64,000 nt of DNA from Roseibium sp. MMSF_3544 (GTDB lineage: Bacteria > Pseudomonadota > Alphaproteobacteria > Rhizobiales > Stappiaceae): NCBI RefSeq assembly GCF_030732845.1, contig NZ_JASHKA010000028.1, positions 1-64,000 of the forward strand. Direction: 5' to 3'. Positions within the stretch are counted from its first letter, which is position 1. Every line of letters starts with the position of its first letter. A program made the translations under genes and the position numbers. Under the pieces are notes generated by a model that was not told the DNA's origin, did not search any database, and was given only the letters and a program-made list of their open reading frames with translations. Below are positions 26,933 to 35,251 of the stretch, one piece after another.

Positions 26933-28623
26933 GGAGACACCTCCCGCCACGCCGGGCCATAGAGCTGGTCGGCTGCCTCCGCATCAACGAGCCCGCGGGC
27001 CACATCGCGCGCGACTTCGACGGCGGATCGGTCTTGTGCCTTGCCATAGCCGCCACCACCGGGGGTCTCCAAACGCACCGCCTGGCCCTGCTGCAGTTTG
27101 ATGCCGCGCATCTTCGAAGCGAGTGGCGGTGTCTTCCATCCGTCGTCCTGTTCGAAGGAGAACCGGTTGAGTGCGCCGTCCTGGCCGTCTGCGATGCCCT
27201 TTGGCGCAAAGCGTCCGCGTTCGCCGAACAAGAAGGCCTCCGCCCCGTTTTCTTCCAGAACCTCGATCTCGTAGACAGCGCCCATGCCGCCGCGATGCTT
27301 GCCGGCCCCGGCGCTGTCCGGGCGCAGCGCCCACGTGCGGAACATCACCGGATAGGCGGCTTCCAGAATCTCCATCGGCGGGATCGTCGCCGTTGAGATG
27401 GGCGCGTTGCCGTGATTGAGGCCATCGCCTTCAGGAGAGCCACCGTGCCCACCACCGTAGAAACTGAACATGACCCAGGGCCTGCCGTCGCTGCGCTTGC
27501 CCGCGATCGAGAGCGCATTGATGGTTCCATAGGCATTGGCGACAACGCGCTCCGGGGCTGCCTTTGCAAAGGCTGAGAAGATGACGTCGATCATGCGCAG
27601 GATGGTTTCCGTGTACCCGCCCGTCGGGCTTGGAAACTCTGCCGCCAGGAGGGAGCCTTCCGGAACTTCAACGGCAATCGGACGCATCACACCGGCATTG
27701 GCCGGCAGATCGGGGAAGATGTGCTTGATCGCGACATAGGCCGTTGCGACCGTGGTCGGCAGCGCAATGTTCACCGGACCGGCGCATTGCGGGGCTGATC
27801 CGGCAAAATTGAGGGTCATGCTGTCGCCCTTGATCTCCAGCGCGACCCGGATGGCGAGCGGTTCGTCGGTGATGCCGTCATTGTCGAGATAGTCTTCCGC
27901 CTCCCAGCGCCCGTCCGGCAAATCGCCGAGCTCGGCTCTCATCAACGCTTCGGCACGGTGTCCAAGCGCATCAAGCGCCGAGCGCACCGTCACCGTGCCG
28001 TATTCGTCCAGGAGTTCATCCATGCGCCTGATACCGAGATCAAGCGCACCGAGCTGGCCATTCAGATCGCCCCGTGCGGATTGGGGCAGACGCGTATTGC
28101 GCAAGAGAATGTCAATGATGTCCTGGTTGATCACGCCTGCGCGCGCCAGCCTGACCGGCGGCAGCACGAATGCTTCCTGAAAGACTTCCGTCGCTGCCGG
28201 ATTGTAGTTGCCCGGCACCGCTCCACCGACGTCATGCCAATGGCCGACCGAGGCGAGATAACAAAAAAGCTCACCGTCCCGGAAATAGGGCCGGACGAGG
28301 CGCATGTCGGAAAGATGCGTGCCACCGATATGGGCGTCATTGAAAATGAAGATGTCACCGTCGGCCAGATCCCCGTCTGCGGCAGCCTTTTCTATCACCG
28401 CCTTGACCGCGAATGACATCACACCGACGAAAATCGGCAGACCCGACTTGCCCTGGACCAGAGTGTCGCCACTGCCGGCGTGGTAAAGCCCATGGCTGGC
28501 ATCATGTGCTTCGGCGATGATCGGATTGAATGCTGCCCGAAACAACGTGGCGTCCATTTCGTCCGCAATCTGTTCCATGCGGCCGGATAGGACCGACAGG
28601 GTAATGGGATCAATCTCGCTCAT
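26929..28623 (-). CDS. hyuB: Hydantoinase/oxoprolinase subunit B (HyuB)
   Basis: A 564-residue partner of HyuA. It begins MSEIDPITLSVLSGRMEQIADEMDATLFRAAFNPIIAE, typical of the family, and ends with the Gly-rich ETPGGGGYG motif. ATGA overlaps join it to the upstream tautomerase-NTF2 gene and to hyuA. The two subunits form the ATP-dependent cyclic amidohydrolase complex in the cytoplasm. Confidence 0.93.
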   Translation of the reverse strand: MSEIDPITLSVLSGRMEQIADEMDATLFRAAFNPIIAEAHDASHGLYHAGSGDTLVQGKSGLPIFVGVMSFAVKAVIEKAAADGDLADGDIFIFNDAHIGGTHLSDMRLVRPYFRDGELFCYLASVGHWHDVGGAVPGNYNPAATEVFQEAFVLPPVRLARAGVINQDIIDILLRNTRLPQSARGDLNGQLGALDLGIRRMDELLDEYGTVTVRSALDALGHRAEALMRAELGDLPDGRWEAEDYLDNDGITDEPLAIRVALEIKGDSMTLNFAGSAPQCAGPVNIALPTTVATAYVAIKHIFPDLPANAGVMRPIAVEVPEGSLLAAEFPSPTGGYTETILRMIDVIFSAFAKAAPERVVANAYGTINALSIAGKRSDGRPWVMFSFYGGGHGGSPEGDGLNHGNAPISTATIPPMEILEAAYPVMFRTWALRPDSAGAGKHRGGMGAVYEIEVLEENGAEAFLFGERGRFAPKGIADGQDGALNRFSFEQDDGWKTPPLASKMRGIKLQQGQAVRLETPGGGGYGKAQDRSAVEVARDVARGLVDAEAADQLYGPAWREVSP

Positions 28624-29186
28624 GCAGTTGCCTTCACCTCCGCAAGATCGTTCCAGACGTCCTGGCGCGTGATCCTACCGTTTTCGATTTCAAACCTGTC
28701 GACAAAACGAATGCCGTCAAAACCGGTGCCATCGGGCCACTCGCCAGAAAGTGTGCCGCGGCAATAGACGATGGCCGCCGGGCCGGGGTCCTGCATGACG
28801 TCGACCCCCTGATACGCCTTTTTGACAAAGCGGTAGCGGGGCTCGGCCCAGGCGATCAGTTCTTCCAGCTTGTGCATTGGGGAGGTGCCCGGAAACTGCA
28901 TGACAAACCCTTCGCCCAAGAGCGCACGTGCTCCCTCGAGATCCCGCCTTTCCATGGCGCCCAGAAAGTCCTTCACGATCCTGACTGGATCCTTTTGGGC
29001 AGGAGCACCCGAACGCTGAATTCCACCGCGTGAGTAATTGGCAGGTTCCATTTCGTGGATCATAACCGTGATGGCTTCGGGCGCAGCAGGCACCACGAGG
29101 CGGACGGCATCCGTCAGGCCCTGATGCAGCCGGCGCTTGTCTTCGGCCCCATATCCCTGCAGCAGATGCAGTTCAACGATTGGCAT
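28620..29186 (-). CDS. Fusion of 4-oxalocrotonate-tautomerase-like and NTF2/SnoaL-like domains
   Basis: A 188-residue protein. Residues 1-60 begin M-PIVELHLLQG and would expose Pro2 as the catalytic N-terminal proline of the tautomerase superfamily. Residues about 65-185 form an NTF2/SnoaL-like cone fold (RIVKDFLGAMERRDLEGARALL...FVDRFEIENGRITRQDVWND). Each domain is usually separate. It is the first gene of the leftward hyu operon, with GGGAG upstream. The tautomerase part may convert an enol or unsaturated acid intermediate; the NTF2 part may bind the same ligand. Confidence 0.75.
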   Translation of the reverse strand: MPIVELHLLQGYGAEDKRRLHQGLTDAVRLVVPAAPEAITVMIHEMEPANYSRGGIQRSGAPAQKDPVRIVKDFLGAMERRDLEGARALLGEGFVMQFPGTSPMHKLEELIAWAEPRYRFVKKAYQGVDVMQDPGPAAIVYCRGTLSGEWPDGTGFDGIRFVDRFEIENGRITRQDVWNDLAEVKATA

Positions 29187-29202
29187 ACTGCTCTCCCAAA
29201 TT

Positions 29203-29220
29203 TGTATCTTTTATAATACA
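29203..29220. promoter_or_regulatory. Candidate GntR operator
   Basis: TGTAT at 29203-29207 and ATACA at 29216-29220 form an inverted repeat in the AT-rich divergent promoter region 29187-29328. The word TAATACAGA recurs 23 bp further right (29214 and 29237). It fits a site for the adjacent GntR/UTRA regulator controlling both arms. Confidence 0.45.
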
Positions 29221-29328
29221 GATTCATATATGTTGTTAATACAGAAAAAGACAAATTTATCGGACAGAAGCTTGATCTTTTTGAAGCCGGCGATAACATT
29301 AAGTGCGGATTAGGGAGGAATTTCCGGC

Positions 29329-30132
29329 GTGAACAAGCCCGAAAAATCGCTGCTTCCGGAAGGTGCAAAGGCGCGGCAGGTCTATCTTTCCCTGCGCGAC
29401 CAGATCGCTGACGGCCGCCTGGAAGACGGTGACGGCCTCCCGCCTGAGCAGAAGTTGGCCGAGATCTTCCGCGTCTCCCGTGTCACCATTCGCCGGGCGC
29501 TCGACGCACTTGCCGCAGCCGGTCTTGTCGTGCGCCGTGCGGGCAGCGGCACAACGGTCCGGACATCGGGCACGGTCGGGCAACCGATGGCGATGAACCT
29601 GGCCACATTGATGCCGCAACTGGTCGAGATGGGACAGACAACAACAGCCCGTCTGTTGTCCTTCTCCTATGGCGCAGCACCGGAATTCGTGGCCAGCGCC
29701 TTGCGCCTGGAGCCAAAGGAACAGGTTCAGATCGCGACCCGGGTCCGCAGCGCCGACGGAACGCCATTCTCGCACCTGACAACCTATGTTCCCGCCGGCA
29801 TTGCCGAGAACTATACGGAAAACGATCTGGCAACCACGCCTCTCTTCAAGCTTCTGGAACTCAGCGGCGTGCAGATCAAGGATGCGCATCAGTCCGTTTC
29901 CGCAACCCTTGCCGGACCCGATGTCGCCGAAGCGCTTGGCATTGCCGTCGGCTCGGCCTTGCTGTCGCTGCGCCGCGTGGTGCGCGACGTCAATGACAAC
30001 GGCGTGGAATACCTCTCCGCGCTCTACCGACCGGATATGTTCCGTCTTGAAATGCCGCTGACGCGTGTCGGTGACGATAGCGCGCGCCATTGGCAACCGG
30101 CCATCGGCAAACCACCCGGTGAACCGGCATGA
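29329..30132 (+). CDS. GntR-family regulator with UTRA ligand-binding domain
   Basis: A 267-residue HutC-subfamily regulator. The winged helix is at about residues 15-80 (PPEQKLAEIFRVSRVTIRRALDALAAAGLVVRRAGSGT) and the UTRA effector domain at about 100-245. The start is GTG at 29329 with GGGAGGA upstream. Its position between the leftward hyu operon and the rightward leuCD-TRAP operon makes it the likely local repressor. The stop overlaps leuC by 4 bases, so it is itself part of the rightward operon. Confidence 0.88.
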   Translation: MNKPEKSLLPEGAKARQVYLSLRDQIADGRLEDGDGLPPEQKLAEIFRVSRVTIRRALDALAAAGLVVRRAGSGTTVRTSGTVGQPMAMNLATLMPQLVEMGQTTTARLLSFSYGAAPEFVASALRLEPKEQVQIATRVRSADGTPFSHLTTYVPAGIAENYTENDLATTPLFKLLELSGVQIKDAHQSVSATLAGPDVAEALGIAVGSALLSLRRVVRDVNDNGVEYLSALYRPDMFRLEMPLTRVGDDSARHWQPAIGKPPGEPA

Positions 30133-31535
30133 CGGCGCCGCGCACGCTCCTCGACAAGCTCTGGTCCGCCCACGAGATCGGCAGACGCGACGACGGCACC
30201 TCTCTTTTGTGGGTTGACCGGCATCTAGTGCATGAAGGGTCGCACCATGCTTTCAGCAAGCTGGCAGCCCGGGGCGTTCCGGTAGCCGAACCCGGCCTGA
30301 CCTTTGCCGTCGTCGACCACTATGCCCCGACACGCGGACGGGACCGGATTGCCGATCCGCAAATCAAATACATGGTCGAGACGCTGCGCAAGAATGCCCA
30401 CAAGCACAGTTTGCGCCTGTTCGATCTAAAGGACCCAGGACAAGGCATTGTTCACGTGATCGGTCCCGAGCAGGGGCTCACTTTGCCCGGCCTCCTCGTG
30501 AACTGCGGCGACAGCCACACCTCGACCCATGGTGCATTCGGCGCACTCGCCTTCGGTATTGGCGCAACCGAGGTCGCGCACGTTCTCGCGACCCAGACGA
30601 TCTGGCAAAAAAAACCTGCGGCGATGCGCATTCGTATCGATGGGCAGCTTGGTCCGGGCGTGACCGCCAAGGACATCGCCCTTAACTGGATTGCAAGGCT
30701 TGGCGCCGATGGCGCTCAGGGACACGCTCTGGAATATGCCGGAAGCACCGTCCGCGCGCTTTCCATGGAAGGGCGCATGACCTTGTGCAACCTGTCGATC
30801 GAAGGTGGCGCGCGGTTCGGCCTGGTTGCGCCGGACGAAACAACCTTCGCGTATGTGGAAGGGCGTCCTTACGCACCAGCGGGTCCAGATTGGAAGGCCG
30901 CTCTGAACCACTGGGCGGAGTTGACCACCGACGAAACGGCAACGTTTGACAAGGACGTTCTCCTGAATGCCGAGGACATCGCACCAACCGTGACCTGGGG
31001 TACAAGCCCGGAACAGGCGATCCCGGTTACCGCCGCAATTCCCGATCCAAACCAACTGGCGAACGGCAAAGCACAGGGCGCCCGTGATGCGCTCGACTAC
31101 ATGAGGCTCTCCGCCGGTCGTCCGATTGAAGGTACGCCCGTCGATCAGGTTTTTATCGGATCGTGCACAAACGGGCGGATCGAAGATCTGCGCCATGCGG
31201 CGGCAGTTCTTTCAGGCCGGAAAGCCAAAGTATCCGGACTGGTGTCACCCGGCTCGGCACTCGTCAAAGCGCAGGCGGAAGAGGAAGGGCTCGACAGGAT
31301 TTTTGTCGATGCCGGTCTGGAATGGGCCGCGGCCGGTTGCTCCATGTGCGTCGGCATGAATGGCGATCTTGTTGCACCCGGCAAACGCTGCGCATCCTCC
31401 ACCAACCGCAACTTCCGCGGCCGCCAGGGGCCCGGTGCGCTTACGCACCTGATGTCGCCGGCAATGGTCGCAGCGGCGGCGGTCACAGGCACGATCACCG
31501 ATGTTCGCCCTCTGTTGGAAGGGCGCACGGCATGA
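30129..31535 (+). CDS. leuC: Aconitase-superfamily dehydratase large subunit (LeuC-type)
   Basis: A 468-residue protein of normal LeuC length. Family motifs include NCGDSHTSTHGAFGALAFGIG, the [4Fe-4S] ligands in GSCTNGR and GCSMC, and the C-terminal TNRNFRGRQGPGA. The small subunit overlaps by ATGA. Sequence alone says 3-isopropylmalate dehydratase, but the setting (GntR, TRAP importer, divergent hyu/lyase operon, no leuA or leuB) suggests a catabolic hydratase of a substituted maleate or malate, as in DmdAB. Confidence 0.88.
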   Translation: MTAPRTLLDKLWSAHEIGRRDDGTSLLWVDRHLVHEGSHHAFSKLAARGVPVAEPGLTFAVVDHYAPTRGRDRIADPQIKYMVETLRKNAHKHSLRLFDLKDPGQGIVHVIGPEQGLTLPGLLVNCGDSHTSTHGAFGALAFGIGATEVAHVLATQTIWQKKPAAMRIRIDGQLGPGVTAKDIALNWIARLGADGAQGHALEYAGSTVRALSMEGRMTLCNLSIEGGARFGLVAPDETTFAYVEGRPYAPAGPDWKAALNHWAELTTDETATFDKDVLLNAEDIAPTVTWGTSPEQAIPVTAAIPDPNQLANGKAQGARDALDYMRLSAGRPIEGTPVDQVFIGSCTNGRIEDLRHAAAVLSGRKAKVSGLVSPGSALVKAQAEEEGLDRIFVDAGLEWAAAGCSMCVGMNGDLVAPGKRCASSTNRNFRGRQGPGALTHLMSPAMVAAAAVTGTITDVRPLLEGRTA

Positions 31536-32152
31536 GCGGCTGGAGCCAACATCAGGGTCATGCCATTGCGCTGCCGATCCACAATGTCGATACGGATCAG
31601 TTGATCCCCTCGCGGTTCATGTCGACGCCGAGAAGCGAAGGCTATGGCCGGTTTCTGCTGCACGATCTGCGCCGGGATGCGGATGGCGACACGCATCCCG
31701 ATTTTCCGCTGAACCGCCATGCCCATGCCAGCGTTCTGGTAACGGGACGCAATTTCGGCAGCGGCTCCTCGCGTGAAGCAGCTGTCTATGCCCTGGTCGA
31801 CGCCGGTGTCAGGGCCGTTTTCGCACCGAGTTTCGGCGATATTTTCGCCGGCAATGCCATCAATAACGGCCTCTTGCCTGCGCGGATCAGCGAGGAGGAC
31901 ATGAGCCTGCTGTTTCAGGCCCTCGCAGGCGCCGCCCTGGCCGCGGAGGTCTGCCTGGAGAACAGCCACATTCAGATCGGTGACCTGCGGATCGGTTTTG
32001 ATCTCGATCCGGGCTGGCGCACCAAGCTGATCAATGGCTGGGACGACATCGACCTGACCCTGGCGCACAGGGCAGACATCGAGCGGCACAAAGAAGATCT
32101 AATACGACGCGCGCCGTGGGTGCGGCCCGCGCTTATCACGAAGAGCTCTTGA
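31532..32152 (+). CDS. leuD: Aconitase-superfamily dehydratase small subunit (LeuD-type)
   Basis: A 206-residue swivel-domain subunit. The start ATG at 31532 overlaps the leuC stop; the frame is open much further upstream but that is out-of-frame leuC sequence. The typical motif VTGRNFGSGSSREAAVYAL and the GNAINNGLLPARIS segment are present. It completes the active site of the LeuC-type subunit. The length matches LeuD. Confidence 0.9.
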   Translation: MSGWSQHQGHAIALPIHNVDTDQLIPSRFMSTPRSEGYGRFLLHDLRRDADGDTHPDFPLNRHAHASVLVTGRNFGSGSSREAAVYALVDAGVRAVFAPSFGDIFAGNAINNGLLPARISEEDMSLLFQALAGAALAAEVCLENSHIQIGDLRIGFDLDPGWRTKLINGWDDIDLTLAHRADIERHKEDLIRRAPWVRPALITKSS

Positions 32153-32235
32153 TCCAACAGGAGCAGCAAGCCTCAGGACGGATCCTGAAAACCAGAGGGA
32201 AGCGGCAAAAGCCGCCCGCAAAGTGGAGAGAGACT

Positions 32236-33249
32236 ATGAAGAGGTTAATACTGGCCGGCCTGCTAGCCGGATCGACACTGTTCGGCGCATCGGCCCAGGC
32301 GGAAGATACTTTGACCGCTGTCCACGCCTTTCCTGAAACCCTTATCTACACCAAGAGCTTTCTGTCCTTTGTCGACAAGGTGAATGAAGCCGGCAAAGGC
32401 GTGGTGCAGATCGATGTGCGCGGCGGTCCTGAAGCGATCGGCATGTTCCAGCAGCCGGATGCGGTTCGTGATGGCATTGTCGACATGGTCTATACGCCTG
32501 GCTCCTTCTACGGTGGCGCCCTGCCGGAAAAGGACGCCATGGTCGCGTCCAACCTGACGGCGGTGGAGACCCGTGAGAACGGCGGCATTGAGCTGATCGA
32601 CCAGATCCACCAGGAAAAGATGGGGCTGAAATATCTCGGCTGGTTCGACAGCGGCGTCTGCTACAATCTCTGGACACGCAACGAGCCAACCTTTGACGAG
32701 AACGGCAATCTGGAAGTCGAAGGACTGAAGCTGCGCGGCAACAATGTCTACAACGCCTTCTTCACCAACTATCTTGGTGCTCAGGTGATCGACTTGCCGA
32801 CTGGCGAGGTCTATTCGGCGCTGCAGCGCGGCGTTGTGGATGCCACCGGCTGGACGCAGATCGGGCTCATTGATCTGAAATGGAACGAATTCCTGAATTA
32901 CCGGATCGAGCCGTGCTTCTTCTCCACCGATCTCGGTGTGATCGTCAATCTCGAGAAGTGGAACTCCCTGTCCGACGAATCCAAGAAGATCATTCAGGAC
33001 GTTGCCATCCAGCATGAAAAAGACAGCGTCGCGGCGCTGCGCGCCAAGCGGGATGAAGATTTCGCGGCGCTGGACGCCGCGGGCATGACCGTCGTCTCTC
33101 TGGAAGGCGAAGCCAAGGCGAACTACCTCGCCGCAGCACGTGAAAAAACCTGGGAGCGGATGAAAGGCCTGATGGCGGAGCAACCGGGCGGCACCGACAA
33201 CTACGACAAGCTGATCGAACTCTTTTACGATCTGAACGCCGCAAACTAA
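32236..33249 (+). CDS. dctP: TRAP transporter substrate-binding protein (DctP family)
   Basis: A 337-residue periplasmic protein. The start ATG at 32236 follows GGAGAGAG; the signal peptide ends near residue 22 (GASAQA). DctP-family features include LKLRGNNVYNAFFTNYLGAQVIDLPTGEVYSALQRGVVDATGW. The Arg that usually salt-bridges a substrate carboxylate would lie in the LRG segment, so a carboxylate ligand is plausible. It is 83 bases after leuD and followed by a strong hairpin. Confidence 0.92.
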   Translation: MKRLILAGLLAGSTLFGASAQAEDTLTAVHAFPETLIYTKSFLSFVDKVNEAGKGVVQIDVRGGPEAIGMFQQPDAVRDGIVDMVYTPGSFYGGALPEKDAMVASNLTAVETRENGGIELIDQIHQEKMGLKYLGWFDSGVCYNLWTRNEPTFDENGNLEVEGLKLRGNNVYNAFFTNYLGAQVIDLPTGEVYSALQRGVVDATGWTQIGLIDLKWNEFLNYRIEPCFFSTDLGVIVNLEKWNSLSDESKKIIQDVAIQHEKDSVAALRAKRDEDFAALDAAGMTVVSLEGEAKANYLAAAREKTWERMKGLMAEQPGGTDNYDKLIELFYDLNAAN

Positions 33250-33258
33250 CAAGACTGT

Positions 33259-33282
33259 CAGGCCCGCCCTCAGGCGGGCCTG
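33259..33282 (+). terminator. Intercistronic hairpin after dctP
   Basis: A perfect 10-bp GC stem (CAGGCCCGCC with GGCGGGCCTG) closes a CTCA loop; no real T tract follows. It probably protects or attenuates mRNA so that binding protein exceeds permease. Confidence 0.65.
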
Positions 33283-33306
33283 ATCTTGCCGATCCGAGGC
33301 GTGTGC

Positions 33307-33813
33307 ATGACGGTTGTTTCCAGGTTCTACAAGTTTCTGATCGACGCCATGGCGGTGGTGGCCGGGGCCACGCTGGTTTGGCTGATGGTCTCTGTCGTGA
33401 CCTCGGTCCTGATGCGCAATCTGGGCCTGCAGCCATTTGCCTGGCTCTTTACATCATCCGAATACGGGCTTTTGTACATGACCATGCTTGGCGCGCCCTG
33501 GCTGGTCCGCGAAAAGGGGCATGTTCATATCGAGCTCGTGACGTCTGCCCTTCCCGAAGGCCCGCGACGCATTGTTAGCCGCCTGGTGGCGCTTGCGTGC
33601 GTGCTTGTCTGCGTCATTCTTGCCTGGCAGGGCCTGGAACTCTTCCTGAAGAACATAGAGCGCGGCGATTATGACACGCGCGCCTACTACTACCCCCGCT
33701 GGCTTCTGACGATCACCTTTCCGCTGTGCTTCGGCCTGATGGCGGCGGAATTCATGCGCTTTGTCGTCGGCTCGGACCTGATGCATACCGGTGAAGCGGG
33801 GATACACGAATAA
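33307..33813 (+). CDS. dctQ: TRAP transporter small permease (DctQ)
   Basis: A 168-residue, four-helix membrane protein starting MTVVSRFYKFLIDAMAVVAGATL. The start is ATG at 33307 with GAGG upstream; the frame reaches back to a TTG inside the hairpin. The family segment EYGLLYMTMLGAPWLVREKGHVHIELV is present. Its stop overlaps the large permease start by one base. Confidence 0.9.
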   Translation: MTVVSRFYKFLIDAMAVVAGATLVWLMVSVVTSVLMRNLGLQPFAWLFTSSEYGLLYMTMLGAPWLVREKGHVHIELVTSALPEGPRRIVSRLVALACVLVCVILAWQGLELFLKNIERGDYDTRAYYYPRWLLTITFPLCFGLMAAEFMRFVVGSDLMHTGEAGIHE

Positions 33814-35120
33814 TGGAGTGGTACGAAGCTCTTGCCCTGCTCCTGGGGGTGATCGTGTTCCTCATGGCGATGGGCATGCCGGTTGCGCTTGCGTTTCTGG
33901 CCGCCAACATTGTCGGCGCCTGGGTTTTCATGGGCGGCGAGCGCGGCATCGGCCAGCTTTTGAACAACGGCCTGGGGTCGCTCACCAAATTCGCCCTTGT
34001 ACCGATCCCGCTGTTTCTACTGATGGGTGAGATATTCTTTCACACCGGTCTTGGCGGGCGCATGTTCAACGCGATCGACAAGCTGCTTGGACGGCTCTCC
34101 GGACGCTTGAGCTATGTAACGGTTCTCGGTGGCACCGCCTTTTCAACCCTCTCGGGCTCTTCCATGGGTTCCACCGCGCTGCTCGGCTCGCTGATGGTCC
34201 CGGAAATGAACCAGCGCGGCTACAAGTCTCACATGAGCATCGGCCCTATCCTGGGAACCGGCGGGCTTGCCATCATCATTCCGCCGTCGGCGCTGGCGGT
34301 GCTTCTGGCGACCCTGGCACAGATCGATGTCGGCGCTCTCCTGATTGCCGGCGTCATTCCGGGCCTGATCCTCGCCGGTTTCTACATCGGCACCATCTGG
34401 CTGCAGACCAGGCTCGATCCGAGCGCCGCCCCTGCCTATGACGTGGAACCGATCTCCTTTCTGGGCAAGATTTCCCTGCTGCTGCGGGAAGTCGTTCCCA
34501 TGGTCGGCGTGATGGTCGTGATCATCATCCTGATGATCAACGGCTTTGTCACCCCGTCCGAAGCGGCCGCCTTCGGGGCACTGGGTGTCCTGATCCTGGC
34601 AGCCGTCTTCCGATGTCTGACCTGGGAAGCGATCCGCAAATCCGTCACCGGTGCGCTCAAGGTCACGCTGATGGCTTATCTGATCGTTTTCGGATCGGCG
34701 ACCTTCAGCCAGCTTCTGGCCTTTTCCGGCGCCTCAAGAGGCCTCGTCAATTGGGCCATCTCCTTCGAACTCGCACCGGTTGCGATGCTGTTGGTCATGT
34801 TCGCGGTGCTGCTGCTGCTTGGCATGTTCATGGAGCAAATCTCCATGATGCTGCTAACGGTGCCGATTTTCTTTCCGCTGGCCTTGAGCCTTGGCTATGA
34901 CCCGGTCTGGTTCGGCCTGATCATGCTGCTGGCCCTGGAAATCAGCTTCACCACGCCACCGTTCGGGCTGTTGCTCTTCGTCATGAAGGGGGTCGCGCCA
35001 CCCGGCACGACCATGCGCACAATCTACACCTCGGCCTTCCCGTTCATCGGCTGTTCGCTCCTGCTGGTCGCCCTGCTGGTGCTGTTTCCGGAAATCGCAC
35101 TCTGGTTGCCCGGCCTTTAG
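33813..35120 (+). CDS. dctM: TRAP transporter large permease (DctM)
   Basis: A 435-residue permease with about twelve hydrophobic segments. DctM hallmarks are present: FLLMGEIFFHTGLGGRMF, GGTAFSTLSGSSMGSTALLGSLMVPEM and the C-terminal ITTPPFG-like FTTPPFGLLLFVMKG. With DctP and DctQ it imports a solute using the sodium gradient. It is the last gene of the GntR-leuCD-dctPQM operon. Confidence 0.94.
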   Translation: MEWYEALALLLGVIVFLMAMGMPVALAFLAANIVGAWVFMGGERGIGQLLNNGLGSLTKFALVPIPLFLLMGEIFFHTGLGGRMFNAIDKLLGRLSGRLSYVTVLGGTAFSTLSGSSMGSTALLGSLMVPEMNQRGYKSHMSIGPILGTGGLAIIIPPSALAVLLATLAQIDVGALLIAGVIPGLILAGFYIGTIWLQTRLDPSAAPAYDVEPISFLGKISLLLREVVPMVGVMVVIIILMINGFVTPSEAAAFGALGVLILAAVFRCLTWEAIRKSVTGALKVTLMAYLIVFGSATFSQLLAFSGASRGLVNWAISFELAPVAMLLVMFAVLLLLGMFMEQISMMLLTVPIFFPLALSLGYDPVWFGLIMLLALEISFTTPPFGLLLFVMKGVAPPGTTMRTIYTSAFPFIGCSLLLVALLVLFPEIALWLPGL

Positions 35121-35122
35121 GA

Positions 35123-35181
35123 GCCAAAACGACGCAAGTGAGTGCACGAGCCTTGTCCAACAAAACCCTCGTCGTTTTGGC
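35123..35181. repeat. 12-bp perfect inverted repeat at convergent gene junction
   Basis: GCCAAAACGACG (35123-35134) and CGTCGTTTTGGC (35170-35181) are perfect inverted copies separated by 35 bp. They begin 2 bp after the dctM stop and before the convergent SDR gene. They could terminate transcription or be the ends of a tiny repetitive element. The rest of the gap 35182-35251 shows nothing recognisable. Confidence 0.5.
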
Positions 35182-35251
35182 GGGGATGTGTCTGGTTGAA
35201 GCATCAGGATTACGCTGACGCCGTCTAGGCAGCTCGAGGCAGCGTGTTCGT

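Noticed and set aside
31163..31531. Upstream extension of the LeuD-type subunit
   Set aside because: It lies within leuC in another frame and is Arg-rich; the ATGA overlap at 31532 gives the correct family length.
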